Assembly: GCA_021713415.1 (NCBI GenBank)
Contig: JAKJJQ010000007.1
Location: 1-64,000 of the forward strand
Direction of reading: 5' to 3'
DNA length: 64,000 nucleotides
Source: M0027 sp021713415
GTDB lineage: Bacteria; Pseudomonadota; Gammaproteobacteria; Francisellales; Francisellaceae
In this document: positions 54,223 through 63,218 of the stretch, one piece after another
Numbering within the stretch: position 1 is the stretch's first letter
Layout: every line of letters starts with the position of its first letter
Translations under genes and position numbers: made by a program
The notes under the pieces: model-generated
The model's database searches: none
What the model was told of the DNA's origin: nothing
The model's input: only the letters and a program-made list of their open reading frames with translations

Positions 54223-55479
54223 ATGATTAAAAGAGCTATTTCAGTAATCGGTTTGGGTTATGTTGGATTGCCAGTTGCGGTCGCTTTTGGTCAAAAGCAG
54301 CAAGTTGTTGCTTTTGATATTAATACCAGAAGAATAGAAACGCTTAAAACGGGCTTTGACTATACACTGGAAGTAACTGATGATAAGTTGCAATCGGCAA
54401 ATTTGGTTTTAACCGATCAGATAGCCGATTTAAAAAAATCAGATTTTCATATTGTGGCAGTACCAACGCCAATTGATCGAGCAAATAAACCTGATTTGAC
54501 CCCTTTATTAAAGGCATCTGAAACAATAGGCAAAGCATTAAAAAAAGGCGATATTGTTGTTTATGAGTCAACGGTATATCCAGGTGCAACTGAACAAGAT
54601 TGTGTGCCAATATTAGAAAAAGAATCGAATCTTATTTGTGGGCGTGATTTTTTTGTCGGTTATTCGCCAGAGAGAATTAACCCAGGAGATAAAAAGCATA
54701 CATTTACTAAGATTAAAAAGGTCGTATCAGGGCAAACAAAAGCTATTTGCGATATTATAGCGGATGTATATGCATCGGTGATAGAGGCAGGTGTTTATAA
54801 AGCAAGTTCTATAAAAGTTGCTGAGGCTGCCAAGGTAATTGAAAATTCACAGCGTGATATTAATATTGCTTTTGTTAATGAATTAACCAAAATTTTTCAT
54901 CTGATGGATATCGATATTTATGAAGTGTTAGAAGCTGCTAAAACTAAGTGGAACTTTTTGAGATTTAAACCTGGGTTAGTTGGTGGTCATTGCATTGGTG
55001 TTGACCCTTATTATCTAACCTATAAAGCAGAGCAGTTAGGCTATCATCCTGAAGTAATATTATCAGGGCGACGTATTAATGACAGTATGGGTAAATATGT
55101 TGCAGAATTAACGGTTAAAGAGATGATTAAACATAATTTACCTATACGTAATAGCAAAGTAGCCATTCTAGGGTTTACCTTTAAAGAAAACTGTCCTGAT
55201 GTTAGAAATACCAAGGTAATTGATATTATTAATGAGTTAAAATCGTATAGTATTGAGCCGCTGGTTATTGACGATCAGGCAGATAAAGATGATGCAAAAA
55301 GAGCATATGGTATTGAGATTGTGCCAATTGAAAATTTAAACTTGTGTGATTGTGTGATTGTTGCTGTGGCTCATGATCAGTTTAAACAAAGTCACATTCA
55401 GGCATTAATTAAGACAAAAAAAGTGATCATCGATGTAAAAAATATCGTCTCTAATAAAAATGAAAAGGTAGTTTTATAG
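54223..55479 (+). CDS. UDP-N-acetyl-hexosamine 6-dehydrogenase (TviB/WbpO-like)
   Basis: 418 residues of the UDP-sugar dehydrogenase family, distinct from WecC. GLGYVGLPVAVAFG binds NAD, YESTVYPGATE replaces the WecC-type ESTSPVG, and the catalytic cysteine is in GLVGGHCIGVDPYYLTYKAE. This pattern fits TviB/WbpO-type enzymes, which make UDP-GlcNAcA or UDP-GalNAcA. GFTFKENCPDVRNTKV is the C-terminal block. Substrate stereochemistry is not readable. Confidence 0.9.
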   Translation: MIKRAISVIGLGYVGLPVAVAFGQKQQVVAFDINTRRIETLKTGFDYTLEVTDDKLQSANLVLTDQIADLKKSDFHIVAVPTPIDRANKPDLTPLLKASETIGKALKKGDIVVYESTVYPGATEQDCVPILEKESNLICGRDFFVGYSPERINPGDKKHTFTKIKKVVSGQTKAICDIIADVYASVIEAGVYKASSIKVAEAAKVIENSQRDINIAFVNELTKIFHLMDIDIYEVLEAAKTKWNFLRFKPGLVGGHCIGVDPYYLTYKAEQLGYHPEVILSGRRINDSMGKYVAELTVKEMIKHNLPIRNSKVAILGFTFKENCPDVRNTKVIDIINELKSYSIEPLVIDDQADKDDAKRAYGIEIVPIENLNLCDCVIVAVAHDQFKQSHIQALIKTKKVIIDVKNIVSNKNEKVVL

Positions 55480-56894
55480 TGGCAAATTTTAGTCGCAAGA
55501 TTTATCCTGTGATTCTCTCAGGTGGTGTTGGCTCTAGGCTTTGGCCATTATCAAGGAAAAAATCACCAAAACAATTTATTCAATTAATTGATGATTATAC
55601 ATTATTGCAAAATACTTGTTTGCGTTATGCTAATGAATCTTTATTTGAAGCACCAATTATCGTTTGTAACGAAGATCATCGTTTTCAGGTGGCAGAATCA
55701 TTAAGGGCATTAGAGATTGATAATGCTCGTATTATTCTTGAGCCTTTTGCTAAAAATACAGCACCTGCAATTGCGTTAGCTGCATTGGCAGTACTTGAAA
55801 ATGAGGATGCCTATATGCTGGTATCACCATCTGATCACTATATCGATAATTTTGATCATGTGATAGAAACACTGACTCAAGCAGAGTTAGATGATGACTA
55901 TTTATATACATTTGGCATCCAGCCAAAATCACCTGATACAGGTTATGGTTATATTAAGCTTGGTAATAAAAAAAATAAATTTATTTATGATGTTGATTTA
56001 TTTGTTGAAAAACCAAATAAAGAAAAGGCTAAAACTTATCTAGCTGAAGGTGATTATTATTGGAATAGTGGTATGTTTTTGTTTAAGGCGTCGACTTATT
56101 TAGATCAATTAAAGAAAAGTGAGCCTCAAATATATCAACAATGCCTTGAAAGTTTTAACCTAAAGCAAAAAGATTTAGATTTTATTCGTGTTAATCGTGA
56201 AAGTTTTGTACAGTGTGTGGATATTTCAATTGATTATGCGGTGATGGAAAAATCAGAAAACATTGCGCTTATTCCATTAGTCGATTTACACTGGTCAGAT
56301 ATTGGTTCATGGAGAGCTTTATTTGATTTAGCTAAAAAAGATCAGGATGGTAATATCGTCAAAGGCGATGTTTATCATGTTAATACCAAAGATTGTTATT
56401 TACGCTCTCATGATCGACTATTAGCAACGGCTGGGATTAATAATTTAATAGTTGTCGAAACAGCAGATGCAATATTAGTAGCAGATACAAACCATACTCA
56501 AGAGATAAAAGCATTGGTTAATAAGCTAAATTTAGATAGTCGCCAAGAGATTGTTAAGCATAAGCGCCATTACGCGCCTTGGGGTTATAGTGATCAGATT
56601 GCAAAAGGAAATAACTTTATCGTCAATAAACTCTATTTTAAAATAAATTCGAAAAGCTCATTACAAATGCACTATCATAAGAGCGAATACTTTACCGTAT
56701 TATCTGGCGCAGTGAAAATACGTATTGATGATAAAGAGCATTTGCTATCTCAAGGTATGTCGATTAATATACTACCGCTACAAAGGCATCAGGTGATTGC
56801 CATTGGGCATTTACCTGCTGAGATGTTAGAGATACAGTCGGGTAATTATCTTTCAGATGATGATATTGAACGCTTTGAGGAAATATATGAATGA
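55479..56894 (+). CDS. manC: Mannose-1-phosphate guanylyltransferase / mannose-6-phosphate isomerase
   Basis: 471 residues, the usual bifunctional length, starting at a GTG that overlaps the upstream stop (TAGTG). It makes GDP-mannose. The pyrophosphorylase half has SGGVGSRLWPLSRKKSPKQF, VSPSDHYI and FVEKPNKEKA; the C-terminal cupin half has LQMHYHKSEYFTVLSG with the metal-binding histidines. GDP-mannose then feeds gmd and fcl downstream. Confidence 0.95.
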   Translation: MANFSRKIYPVILSGGVGSRLWPLSRKKSPKQFIQLIDDYTLLQNTCLRYANESLFEAPIIVCNEDHRFQVAESLRALEIDNARIILEPFAKNTAPAIALAALAVLENEDAYMLVSPSDHYIDNFDHVIETLTQAELDDDYLYTFGIQPKSPDTGYGYIKLGNKKNKFIYDVDLFVEKPNKEKAKTYLAEGDYYWNSGMFLFKASTYLDQLKKSEPQIYQQCLESFNLKQKDLDFIRVNRESFVQCVDISIDYAVMEKSENIALIPLVDLHWSDIGSWRALFDLAKKDQDGNIVKGDVYHVNTKDCYLRSHDRLLATAGINNLIVVETADAILVADTNHTQEIKALVNKLNLDSRQEIVKHKRHYAPWGYSDQIAKGNNFIVNKLYFKINSKSSLQMHYHKSEYFTVLSGAVKIRIDDKEHLLSQGMSINILPLQRHQVIAIGHLPAEMLEIQSGNYLSDDDIERFEEIYE

Positions 56895-58000
56895 AAAAAG
56901 CTTTTATAACGGGTATTACAGGCCAGGATGGTTCGTATCTTGCTGAACTTTTATTAAATAAAGGCTATGAAGTCCATGGTTTAGTCAGAAGAAGTAGTTT
57001 AATCAATACCGATAGAATTGACCATCTATACAGTGGTCATCAATCCAGTAAAAATTTTCATCTACACTATGGTGATATGACTGATTCATCAAACTTAACA
57101 AGACTCATTTCAAAGATTCAACCCGATGAAATTTATAACTTAGCAGCAATGAGTCATGTCCATGTTAGTTTTGAAACACCAGAATATGTTGCCAATGCTG
57201 ATGGGTTAGGTACATTACGTATTTTAGAGGCCGTCAGAGTTTTAAAGTTAGATAAAAAAACAAAAATTTATCAGGCTTCTACTTCAGAGTTATATGGCAA
57301 GGTGCAGGCAATCCCTCAAGATGAACAAACACCTTTTTATCCGCGTTCACCCTATGCCGTTGCAAAGTTATATGCCTATTGGATTACCATTAACTATCGA
57401 CAAGCTTATAATCTATTTGCTTGTAATGGTATTTTATTTAATCATGAGTCTCCCGTTCGTGGTGAGACATTTGTGACGCGTAAAGTTACAAGGGCAGCAG
57501 CTAAAATAGCTTTAGGTTTACAAGATACGCTATATTTGGGCAACTTGGATGCTAAAAGAGACTGGGGCCATGCAAAAGACTATGTTGAGATGATGTGGTT
57601 AATTTTACAAGCCGATGAAGCTGAAGACTGGGTGATGGCAACAGGTGTGACAACCCAAGTAAGAGAGTTTGTTAGGTTAGCATTTCGAGAAGTGGGTATT
57701 GAGCTTGAATTTAGAGGTGAAGGTATCGATGAAAAGGCTTATATTGTTTCTTGTTCGGATTCTGATTATCAGTTACCTGTGGGTAAAGAAGTTGTCGCTG
57801 TTGATGCACGCTATTTTAGACCCACTGAAGTTGATTTATTGATTGGTGACCCAACTAAGGCCCATCAAAAATTAAATTGGAAACCAAAATATAACTTAGC
57901 AATGCTTGTTAAAGATATGATGCGCTCAGATTTAGAATTGATGAAAAAAGATAAGTATTTAATTGAAGGTGGTTATCAGGTTAAGCGAGGATTTGAATAA
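56891..58000 (+). CDS. gmd: GDP-mannose 4,6-dehydratase
   Basis: 369 residues, SDR enzyme that yields GDP-4-dehydro-6-deoxymannose. GITGQDGSYLAELLLNKGYE, STSELYGKVQ with the catalytic Thr/Ser-Glu, YAVAKLYAYW with Tyr/Lys and FNHESPVRGETFVTRK are diagnostic. The NADP-binding arginines follow GLVRRSS. The start overlaps the manC stop by 4 bases and the stop overlaps fcl by one. Confidence 0.96.
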   Translation: MKKAFITGITGQDGSYLAELLLNKGYEVHGLVRRSSLINTDRIDHLYSGHQSSKNFHLHYGDMTDSSNLTRLISKIQPDEIYNLAAMSHVHVSFETPEYVANADGLGTLRILEAVRVLKLDKKTKIYQASTSELYGKVQAIPQDEQTPFYPRSPYAVAKLYAYWITINYRQAYNLFACNGILFNHESPVRGETFVTRKVTRAAAKIALGLQDTLYLGNLDAKRDWGHAKDYVEMMWLILQADEAEDWVMATGVTTQVREFVRLAFREVGIELEFRGEGIDEKAYIVSCSDSDYQLPVGKEVVAVDARYFRPTEVDLLIGDPTKAHQKLNWKPKYNLAMLVKDMMRSDLELMKKDKYLIEGGYQVKRGFE

Positions 58001-58965
58001 TGAACTTTATGAATCAGCATGCAAAAATTTATGTTGCTGGTCATAATGGCCTCGTTGGCTCAGCATTGATGCGCCAACTACATGCTCAAGGCTATACTAA
58101 TATCGTAACGCGTTCGCATAAAGAGTTAGATTTAACCGATAAACAAAAAGTCGCTGATTTTTTTGCATTAGAGCAGCCTGAATATGTTTTTTTAGCGGCA
58201 GCTAAAGTCGGTGGAATTTATGCTAATAATACCTATCCAGCAGATTTTATTCGAGAAAATATTAATATTCAGCAAAATGTGATCGATCAGGCTTATAAGC
58301 ATTGTGTAAAGCGTCTGTTATTTTTAGGTAGCTCGTGTATTTATCCCAAAGATGCTCCTCAGCCAATGAAAGAAGACTACTTGTTAACTGGTCCTTTAGA
58401 GTTGACAAATCGGCCTTATGCGATTGCTAAAATTGCAGGTATTGAAATGTGTTGGTCATATAATCGACAATATCATACTCAATATCTATCGGTCATGCCA
58501 ACAAATCTTTATGGGCCTAATGATAACTATGATTTAAATACATCGCATGTATTGCCAGCATTAATTCGTAAATTTCATGAAGCAAAAATTAACAATCAAG
58601 CTCAGGTTGAAGTTTGGGGTTCAGGCTTACCTAAAAGAGAGTTTTTATATTCAGATGATATGGCCGATGCCTGTATTTTTTTAATGAATTTAGATGATGA
58701 AAAATATAATACTTTAATCTTATCAGATATCAACCCACCTTTGATTAACATTGGCTGTGGCGAAGATGTTTCTATTTTAGAACTAGCAAAGATGATAAAA
58801 GAAATTGTTGGCTATTCAGGCGATATCGTACTTAATAAAACCAAACCCGATGGTACAATGAGGAAGTTATTAGATGTTGAAAATTTAACGCGTTTAGGCT
58901 GGCAAGCTAAAATAACTTTGCAGCAGGGAATTAAAAGGGCATATGATTTTTATAAAAAGCTTTAA
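58000..58965 (+). CDS. fcl: GDP-L-fucose synthase
   Basis: 321 residues, bifunctional 3,5-epimerase and 4-reductase that turns the Gmd product into GDP-L-fucose. AGHNGLVGSALMRQL binds NADPH; GSSCIYPKDAPQPMKEDYLL includes the catalytic Ser and Cys; YAIAKIAGIEMCWSYNRQY has Tyr/Lys. PTNLYGPNDNYDLNTSHVLPALIRKFHEA is the family block. Together manC, gmd and fcl make the glycan fucose-containing, unless fcl acts on a variant. Confidence 0.95.
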   Translation: MNFMNQHAKIYVAGHNGLVGSALMRQLHAQGYTNIVTRSHKELDLTDKQKVADFFALEQPEYVFLAAAKVGGIYANNTYPADFIRENINIQQNVIDQAYKHCVKRLLFLGSSCIYPKDAPQPMKEDYLLTGPLELTNRPYAIAKIAGIEMCWSYNRQYHTQYLSVMPTNLYGPNDNYDLNTSHVLPALIRKFHEAKINNQAQVEVWGSGLPKREFLYSDDMADACIFLMNLDDEKYNTLILSDINPPLINIGCGEDVSILELAKMIKEIVGYSGDIVLNKTKPDGTMRKLLDVENLTRLGWQAKITLQQGIKRAYDFYKKL

Positions 58966-59059
58966 AAGCATCCTTTATATTTTCTTTGCATTTTTGAAGA
59001 TAAAATGTAGAATTTTGGGTTTGAGAAGCCATATTAAAAATTTTAAATAGGTTATTTTA

Positions 59060-60388
59060 TTGTTTTTTGTAAAAAAGATAAAAAAATTGATGTCACATGA
59101 TTTAATAGCTGGGACATCTTGGCAATTGATTGAGCGCTTTATCAATTTATTTTTGTCTTTTTTTATTTCAATTTATTTGATCCGATACTTAGGGCCTGAG
59201 CGATTTGGTATATGGTCTTATGCGCAAAGTTATGTTTTTTTATTTGCAACATTAACAACGATGGGGCTACAGGTTGTTTTAGTCAAAGAATTATCTAAAA
59301 ATGAAAAAAATCAAGAAGAGTTGATGGGCACTGCATTTGTTATAATGCTGATAGGTAGTATGCTTATGGTTGTTATATCTTTATTGATTGCATATTTTTA
59401 TCAAGGCATTAATAACACAACATTCTGGATGATTGCACTTTTGGTATTATCCAATGTTATTTTATCATTTAACGTAATACAGTTTTACTTTCAGTCGGTT
59501 AGCAAAACTAAATTAACAGCTATTGCTTTATTATGCCAAGATTTTATTGATGCTTTAGGGAAATTAGTTTTTATTGTATATAATCTACCACTTTTGTTTT
59601 TAGGAGTAATCTACTGTATTGAAGTTATGTTTATGATTGTAATATTAATCATATTTTATAGCAAAAATTTTGCGGGCATTACTTTATGGCGCTTTAATTA
59701 TGCTTTAGCGAAATCATTATTAAAAATTTCACTACCATTAGCCTTAGCAGGGGCGATGGTATCATTATATATGAGATTAGATCAGGTAATGCTTGAATAC
59801 TTTAATGGTATGAGCATAGTTGGCGAATATTCAGCAGCCGTGAAGCTTGTTGAAATATGGTATATGTTTCCTATGATTATCATTCCTAATTTATTACCTT
59901 ATTATGTAAAAGCAGTGAACCATCATTCAGATTTATTTTTTAAGGCAGTTAAGGGTATTTACTGTTGTTGTATTTTAGTTACGGTATCTATTTCATTAAT
60001 ATTAAGTTATTTTGATAAAGAAATAATTAACCTATTATTTGGCATTCATTATAACCACAGTGCTTTAATTTTGAAAATTAGTGTATGGACAAGTGTCTTT
60101 GTTTTTTTAAATGTTGCTACAGTATTATATTATTATCCAAAAAATCTAGAAAAATACATTATACTAAGATCATTTTTTGGACTTTTGGTTAATGTTGTTG
60201 CAAATTTTATTTTAATTCCTAGTTATGGTGGTGTTGGGGCTGCATATGCTACTTTACTAGCTCAGTTTTCAACGGTATTTATTTCGGCACTGCTAATACC
60301 AAAATGGCGAGAGAATTTTATATATCTATGCATGGGAGTTGTAAAGTTTAGAGATATCGGTAGTATTATAAAAATAATTCAATTATAA
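59060..60388 (+). CDS. Second Wzx-like flippase
   Basis: 442 residues with about 12-14 membrane helices, oligosaccharide-flippase type (LIRYLGPERFGIWSYAQSYVFLFATLTTMGL is typical). It is only distantly alike the flippase at 36255. The start is uncertain: a TTG at 59060 has TAGG 8 bases upstream, while ATG 59090 has no clear site; the TTG gives a basic N-terminus. Its presence with GDP-fucose genes suggests it serves the second glycan block. No Wzy-like gene is visible after it within the window. Confidence 0.8.
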   Translation: MFFVKKIKKLMSHDLIAGTSWQLIERFINLFLSFFISIYLIRYLGPERFGIWSYAQSYVFLFATLTTMGLQVVLVKELSKNEKNQEELMGTAFVIMLIGSMLMVVISLLIAYFYQGINNTTFWMIALLVLSNVILSFNVIQFYFQSVSKTKLTAIALLCQDFIDALGKLVFIVYNLPLLFLGVIYCIEVMFMIVILIIFYSKNFAGITLWRFNYALAKSLLKISLPLALAGAMVSLYMRLDQVMLEYFNGMSIVGEYSAAVKLVEIWYMFPMIIIPNLLPYYVKAVNHHSDLFFKAVKGIYCCCILVTVSISLILSYFDKEIINLLFGIHYNHSALILKISVWTSVFVFLNVATVLYYYPKNLEKYIILRSFFGLLVNVVANFILIPSYGGVGAAYATLLAQFSTVFISALLIPKWRENFIYLCMGVVKFRDIGSIIKIIQL

Positions 60389-60411
60389 ATTTATTGTTAA
60401 CGGAAAATAAT

Positions 60412-60627
60412 ATGGGTGAAAAAATTAAAACTTTATCAAAAGGTAGGCTTTTAAATACAAACTTTGAAGTGGAATTAAATCATCCTACAATTAGTGGGCA
60501 AGATCAACAGGTACATATTCAATCTAATAAGTTTAGGTTTGAAATGGATAAAAAAGATTATGTAAAATATGCTTTAAGTTTACTAGTTGCTGAAAAGAAT
60601 TTAAAACACCTAAAGGGTATTAAATGA
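60412..60627 (+). CDS. Small protein sharing a module with the ParB-like protein at 61277
   Basis: 71 residues from ATG 60412 with GGAAAA upstream. There is no signal peptide or membrane segment. Residues about 36-70 follow the pattern H-I-x-S/D-N-x-x-F/I-x-F...x-K/N-x-L-x-x-L-K-G-I-K/N, which lines up with residues about 36-70 of the protein encoded at 61277. The two N-terminal halves also align loosely (ITL...G...F-x-V). I do not recognise the family. Its stop overlaps the next start (ATGA), so it is part of the glycan transcript. Confidence 0.6.
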   Translation: MGEKIKTLSKGRLLNTNFEVELNHPTISGQDQQVHIQSNKFRFEMDKKDYVKYALSLLVAEKNLKHLKGIK

Positions 60628-61274
60628 CTCAAATATGTGCACAACAACTAAAAAATGCGTTTATTGAATTAAATGAAAGTAGGTTAGATTATATCTTACT
60701 AAGGAATATAAATAATGAAATTCCTTTACATTTAGATCTTGGGAAAGATATTGATATTCTTGTCAAGAAGAAAGATGAACCATTATTTATTGAGTTTTTT
60801 AAAAAACATAATTATAAAGAAGTAGTTCACCCACTTAGAAATGATATTTTTTTATATGGAACCGATCAATTTCGAACATTTAAAGATCAAAATAATATTT
60901 TGTTTGATTTAAACTATCAAGTTGCTGTTAGAAGCCTTGATGCAGGACAGTGGATCCCACTGGATCAGATACTACAAAATTCTGCTTGGATTAACAGACG
61001 TTTTGAGCAAATAAGCGATGATTTTGGTTATTGGTCATTAAGTTATGAAGATGAGCTAATTTGTTTAGTTGCTCGATCAATATTTGATAAAAAAGAATTT
61101 CAGGTAGGTTATATTAAGCGAATTAATGAGTTGATACCTATGGTTGATTGGAATAATGTGCAAGAAAAATTTAATTTAATATTTTTTAAGTATACACCAG
61201 TACTTATTAAATTAATAAAAAAGAATGATTATCAAAATATCATTATGAATTATTTGAAGTTTAGCGAGTATTAA
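60624..61274 (+). CDS. Nucleotidyltransferase-fold-like protein
   Basis: 216 residues. DYILLRNI...LDLGKDIDILVKKKDEP shows an LRN segment followed by the h-D-x-D-h pattern (D42, D44) of the nucleotidyltransferase superfamily. HPLRNDIFLYGTDQFRTFK and FDLNYQVAVRSL fit the following strands. Similar genes sit in glycan loci (LicD-like or related NTase families), but I cannot assign a reaction. It is soluble, and lies between the small protein and the ParB-like gene, overlapping by 4 bases and then spaced by 2. Confidence 0.65.
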   Translation: MTQICAQQLKNAFIELNESRLDYILLRNINNEIPLHLDLGKDIDILVKKKDEPLFIEFFKKHNYKEVVHPLRNDIFLYGTDQFRTFKDQNNILFDLNYQVAVRSLDAGQWIPLDQILQNSAWINRRFEQISDDFGYWSLSYEDELICLVARSIFDKKEFQVGYIKRINELIPMVDWNNVQEKFNLIFFKYTPVLIKLIKKNDYQNIIMNYLKFSEY

Positions 61275-61276
61275 AA

Positions 61277-62011
61277 ATGAGTAACCCTGCAGTAATAACA
61301 CTTGATGGTAACTATAGCAGAAAAGGGAAATTTAAACGGTTTGTTATTGAAGATAATATTGGAGAGTCATTACATCTACATATTGATAATATGAGAATAG
61401 ATTTTACGATAAATGAGTATCTTGAATTTGCAAATATGATTCGTAGTTCATTAAAAAATTTAGACTTTTTAAAGGGTATTAATTTTGAAAATATTGATGT
61501 ACATTTTTTAAAAGAAAGTGCTTATTTATTAGATAAGTTAATTAAAATTGATATAGAAACGGTTAATCTTAACGAACTTAAGTGTATAGTACATTCTCAC
61601 TACTCAAGTTCATTTAATTTAATGAAGTTATTACCCATTAAGGAAATACCAGCATATAAATATCTTCAAGGTGATAAAACTGCTTTTTTAAATTATGACC
61701 AATATAACTATTATCATATGAATAATGAGGCTAGGTTATTAGGCTTATTAGATTCAATTCGTCAGGACGGCTACCCAAAAGATGAACGCTATATTATCAC
61801 ATTTGATGGTCAGAATATAATACGAGATGGTCAACATAGAGCAGCAGTTTTAGCTTATTTATATGGGCTTGAATATCAAGTTAAAGTAATGAAGTTTCGT
61901 TTTATGGATCGCTCACATTTTATTCGCATAAATCAGGCTAATTTTAAGATGTTAGTGAAAGCCTTTTTAAAAATTTGTTATAGAAAAATAAGAAAATATA
62001 GAAAAAAATGA
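61277..62011 (+). CDS. ParB/sulfiredoxin-fold-like protein with a duplicated N-terminal module
   Basis: 244 residues. Residues about 1-70 carry the module also found alone at 60412 (LHLHIDNMRIDFTINEYLEF...LKNLDFLKGIN). Residues about 165-215 resemble the ParB/sulfiredoxin-type active site: ERYIITFDGQNIIRDGQHRAAVLAYLYG, with DGQHR at 184-188. The C-terminus is basic. Some ParB-like proteins have nuclease, nucleotide-hydrolysing or kinase activity, but here none can be claimed. It overlaps the next gene by 4 bases. Confidence 0.65.
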   Translation: MSNPAVITLDGNYSRKGKFKRFVIEDNIGESLHLHIDNMRIDFTINEYLEFANMIRSSLKNLDFLKGINFENIDVHFLKESAYLLDKLIKIDIETVNLNELKCIVHSHYSSSFNLMKLLPIKEIPAYKYLQGDKTAFLNYDQYNYYHMNNEARLLGLLDSIRQDGYPKDERYIITFDGQNIIRDGQHRAAVLAYLYGLEYQVKVMKFRFMDRSHFIRINQANFKMLVKAFLKICYRKIRKYRKK

Positions 62012-63156
62012 AGATCAGTTTTAAAAAAATATTTCAGTTTGTTTTTTATCATTTAATTAACTTATTAATTAAGCGCTCAGGCCATATTTTACCAAAGTCG
62101 TTACTTGTTATTCGACTTGATGCTATTGGAGATTATGTTTTATTTAGAAATTATTTAAATGAACTTAAAAGAGATGATAAGTATAAAGATTACTCAATTA
62201 CGTTGTTGGGTAATATAGTGTGGAAAGAGTTATCAGAAGTATTAGATCAGCCCATTGTAGATAAATTTATTTGGTTAGATAGAAAAAAATTTGCCAAAAA
62301 TTTATACTATAGGTATCGAATATTAAAAGAAATTACAGCTACAGGTTATGAGGTTGTTATTCAACCAACTTATAGTAGAGAGTATTATTTTGGTGATAAT
62401 ATTGTAAAATTGATTACTGCGAATGAAAAAATTGCAAGCGTTGGTGATTACTCCAATATAAGTAAGGTGGAAAAAAATAAAAGCGATAAGTATTATACCA
62501 CTTTATTACCATCAAAAGAAAAGATAGTGTTTGAGTTTGAACGTAACAAAGAATTTTTTAATTATTTATTGAACCAACACTGTACTTTAGAAAGGCCAAT
62601 GATAAATTTAGAATCAGGCCAATTGAAACTCCAGTTGCCAGGGAAATATGCCATCCTTTTTATTGGTGCCAATGCTAAGTATAGAAAATGGTGCGTTGAT
62701 AAATTTTTAAGTATAGGTGACTTTTTAATTAATCAATATGGTTATGATGTTGTAGTATGTGGAGGGCCAAATGATTGCGAAGACTCAAAAATTTTTGATG
62801 AATCAAAATATATTAATCTTGTTGGTAAGACAACACTTTTAGAACTGCTATATGTTATTTTAAATGCTGATTGTTTAGTTTCAAATGAAACTTCTGCTCC
62901 TCATTTCGCCGTAGCTTTAGGCGTCAAAAATGTATTTGTGGTTTCAAATGGTAATCATTATGGTAGGTTTACGCCATATCCAGCTACTATAACAGAAAAT
63001 TATCATGTAGTATTTCCTCCTGAAATCGAGAAAATACAGCATAATTACTCTGAATTAGTGTTTGCTTTTGGCCAAGGTAGTACTCTAGATGTTAATGGTA
63101 TTCAGCCTGATATAGTGAAAGAAAAAATTGACAGGGTACTTAGTAGTAGAAAATAG
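62008..63156 (+). CDS. GT9-like glycosyltransferase (heptosyltransferase family)
   Basis: 382 residues, GT-B fold. The N-terminal SLLVIRLDAIGDYVLFRNYLNELK is the donor-proximal start of heptosyltransferase-like enzymes. The C-terminal half has ILFIGANAKYRKW, VVVCGGPNDCEDSKIF, NLVGKTTLLELLYVILNADCLVSNETSAPHFAVALG and FTPYP, the classic GT9 layout. Inside a polysaccharide locus it may add a heptose or another sugar. ATG overlaps the preceding stop (ATGA). Confidence 0.88.
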   Translation: MKISFKKIFQFVFYHLINLLIKRSGHILPKSLLVIRLDAIGDYVLFRNYLNELKRDDKYKDYSITLLGNIVWKELSEVLDQPIVDKFIWLDRKKFAKNLYYRYRILKEITATGYEVVIQPTYSREYYFGDNIVKLITANEKIASVGDYSNISKVEKNKSDKYYTTLLPSKEKIVFEFERNKEFFNYLLNQHCTLERPMINLESGQLKLQLPGKYAILFIGANAKYRKWCVDKFLSIGDFLINQYGYDVVVCGGPNDCEDSKIFDESKYINLVGKTTLLELLYVILNADCLVSNETSAPHFAVALGVKNVFVVSNGNHYGRFTPYPATITENYHVVFPPEIEKIQHNYSELVFAFGQGSTLDVNGIQPDIVKEKIDRVLSSRK

Positions 63157-63218
63157 CTCTGGATATGGTATTGTTTGATTAAATATTTTTTAATGAAAAC
63201 TTAATATGTGAGTGAGTG

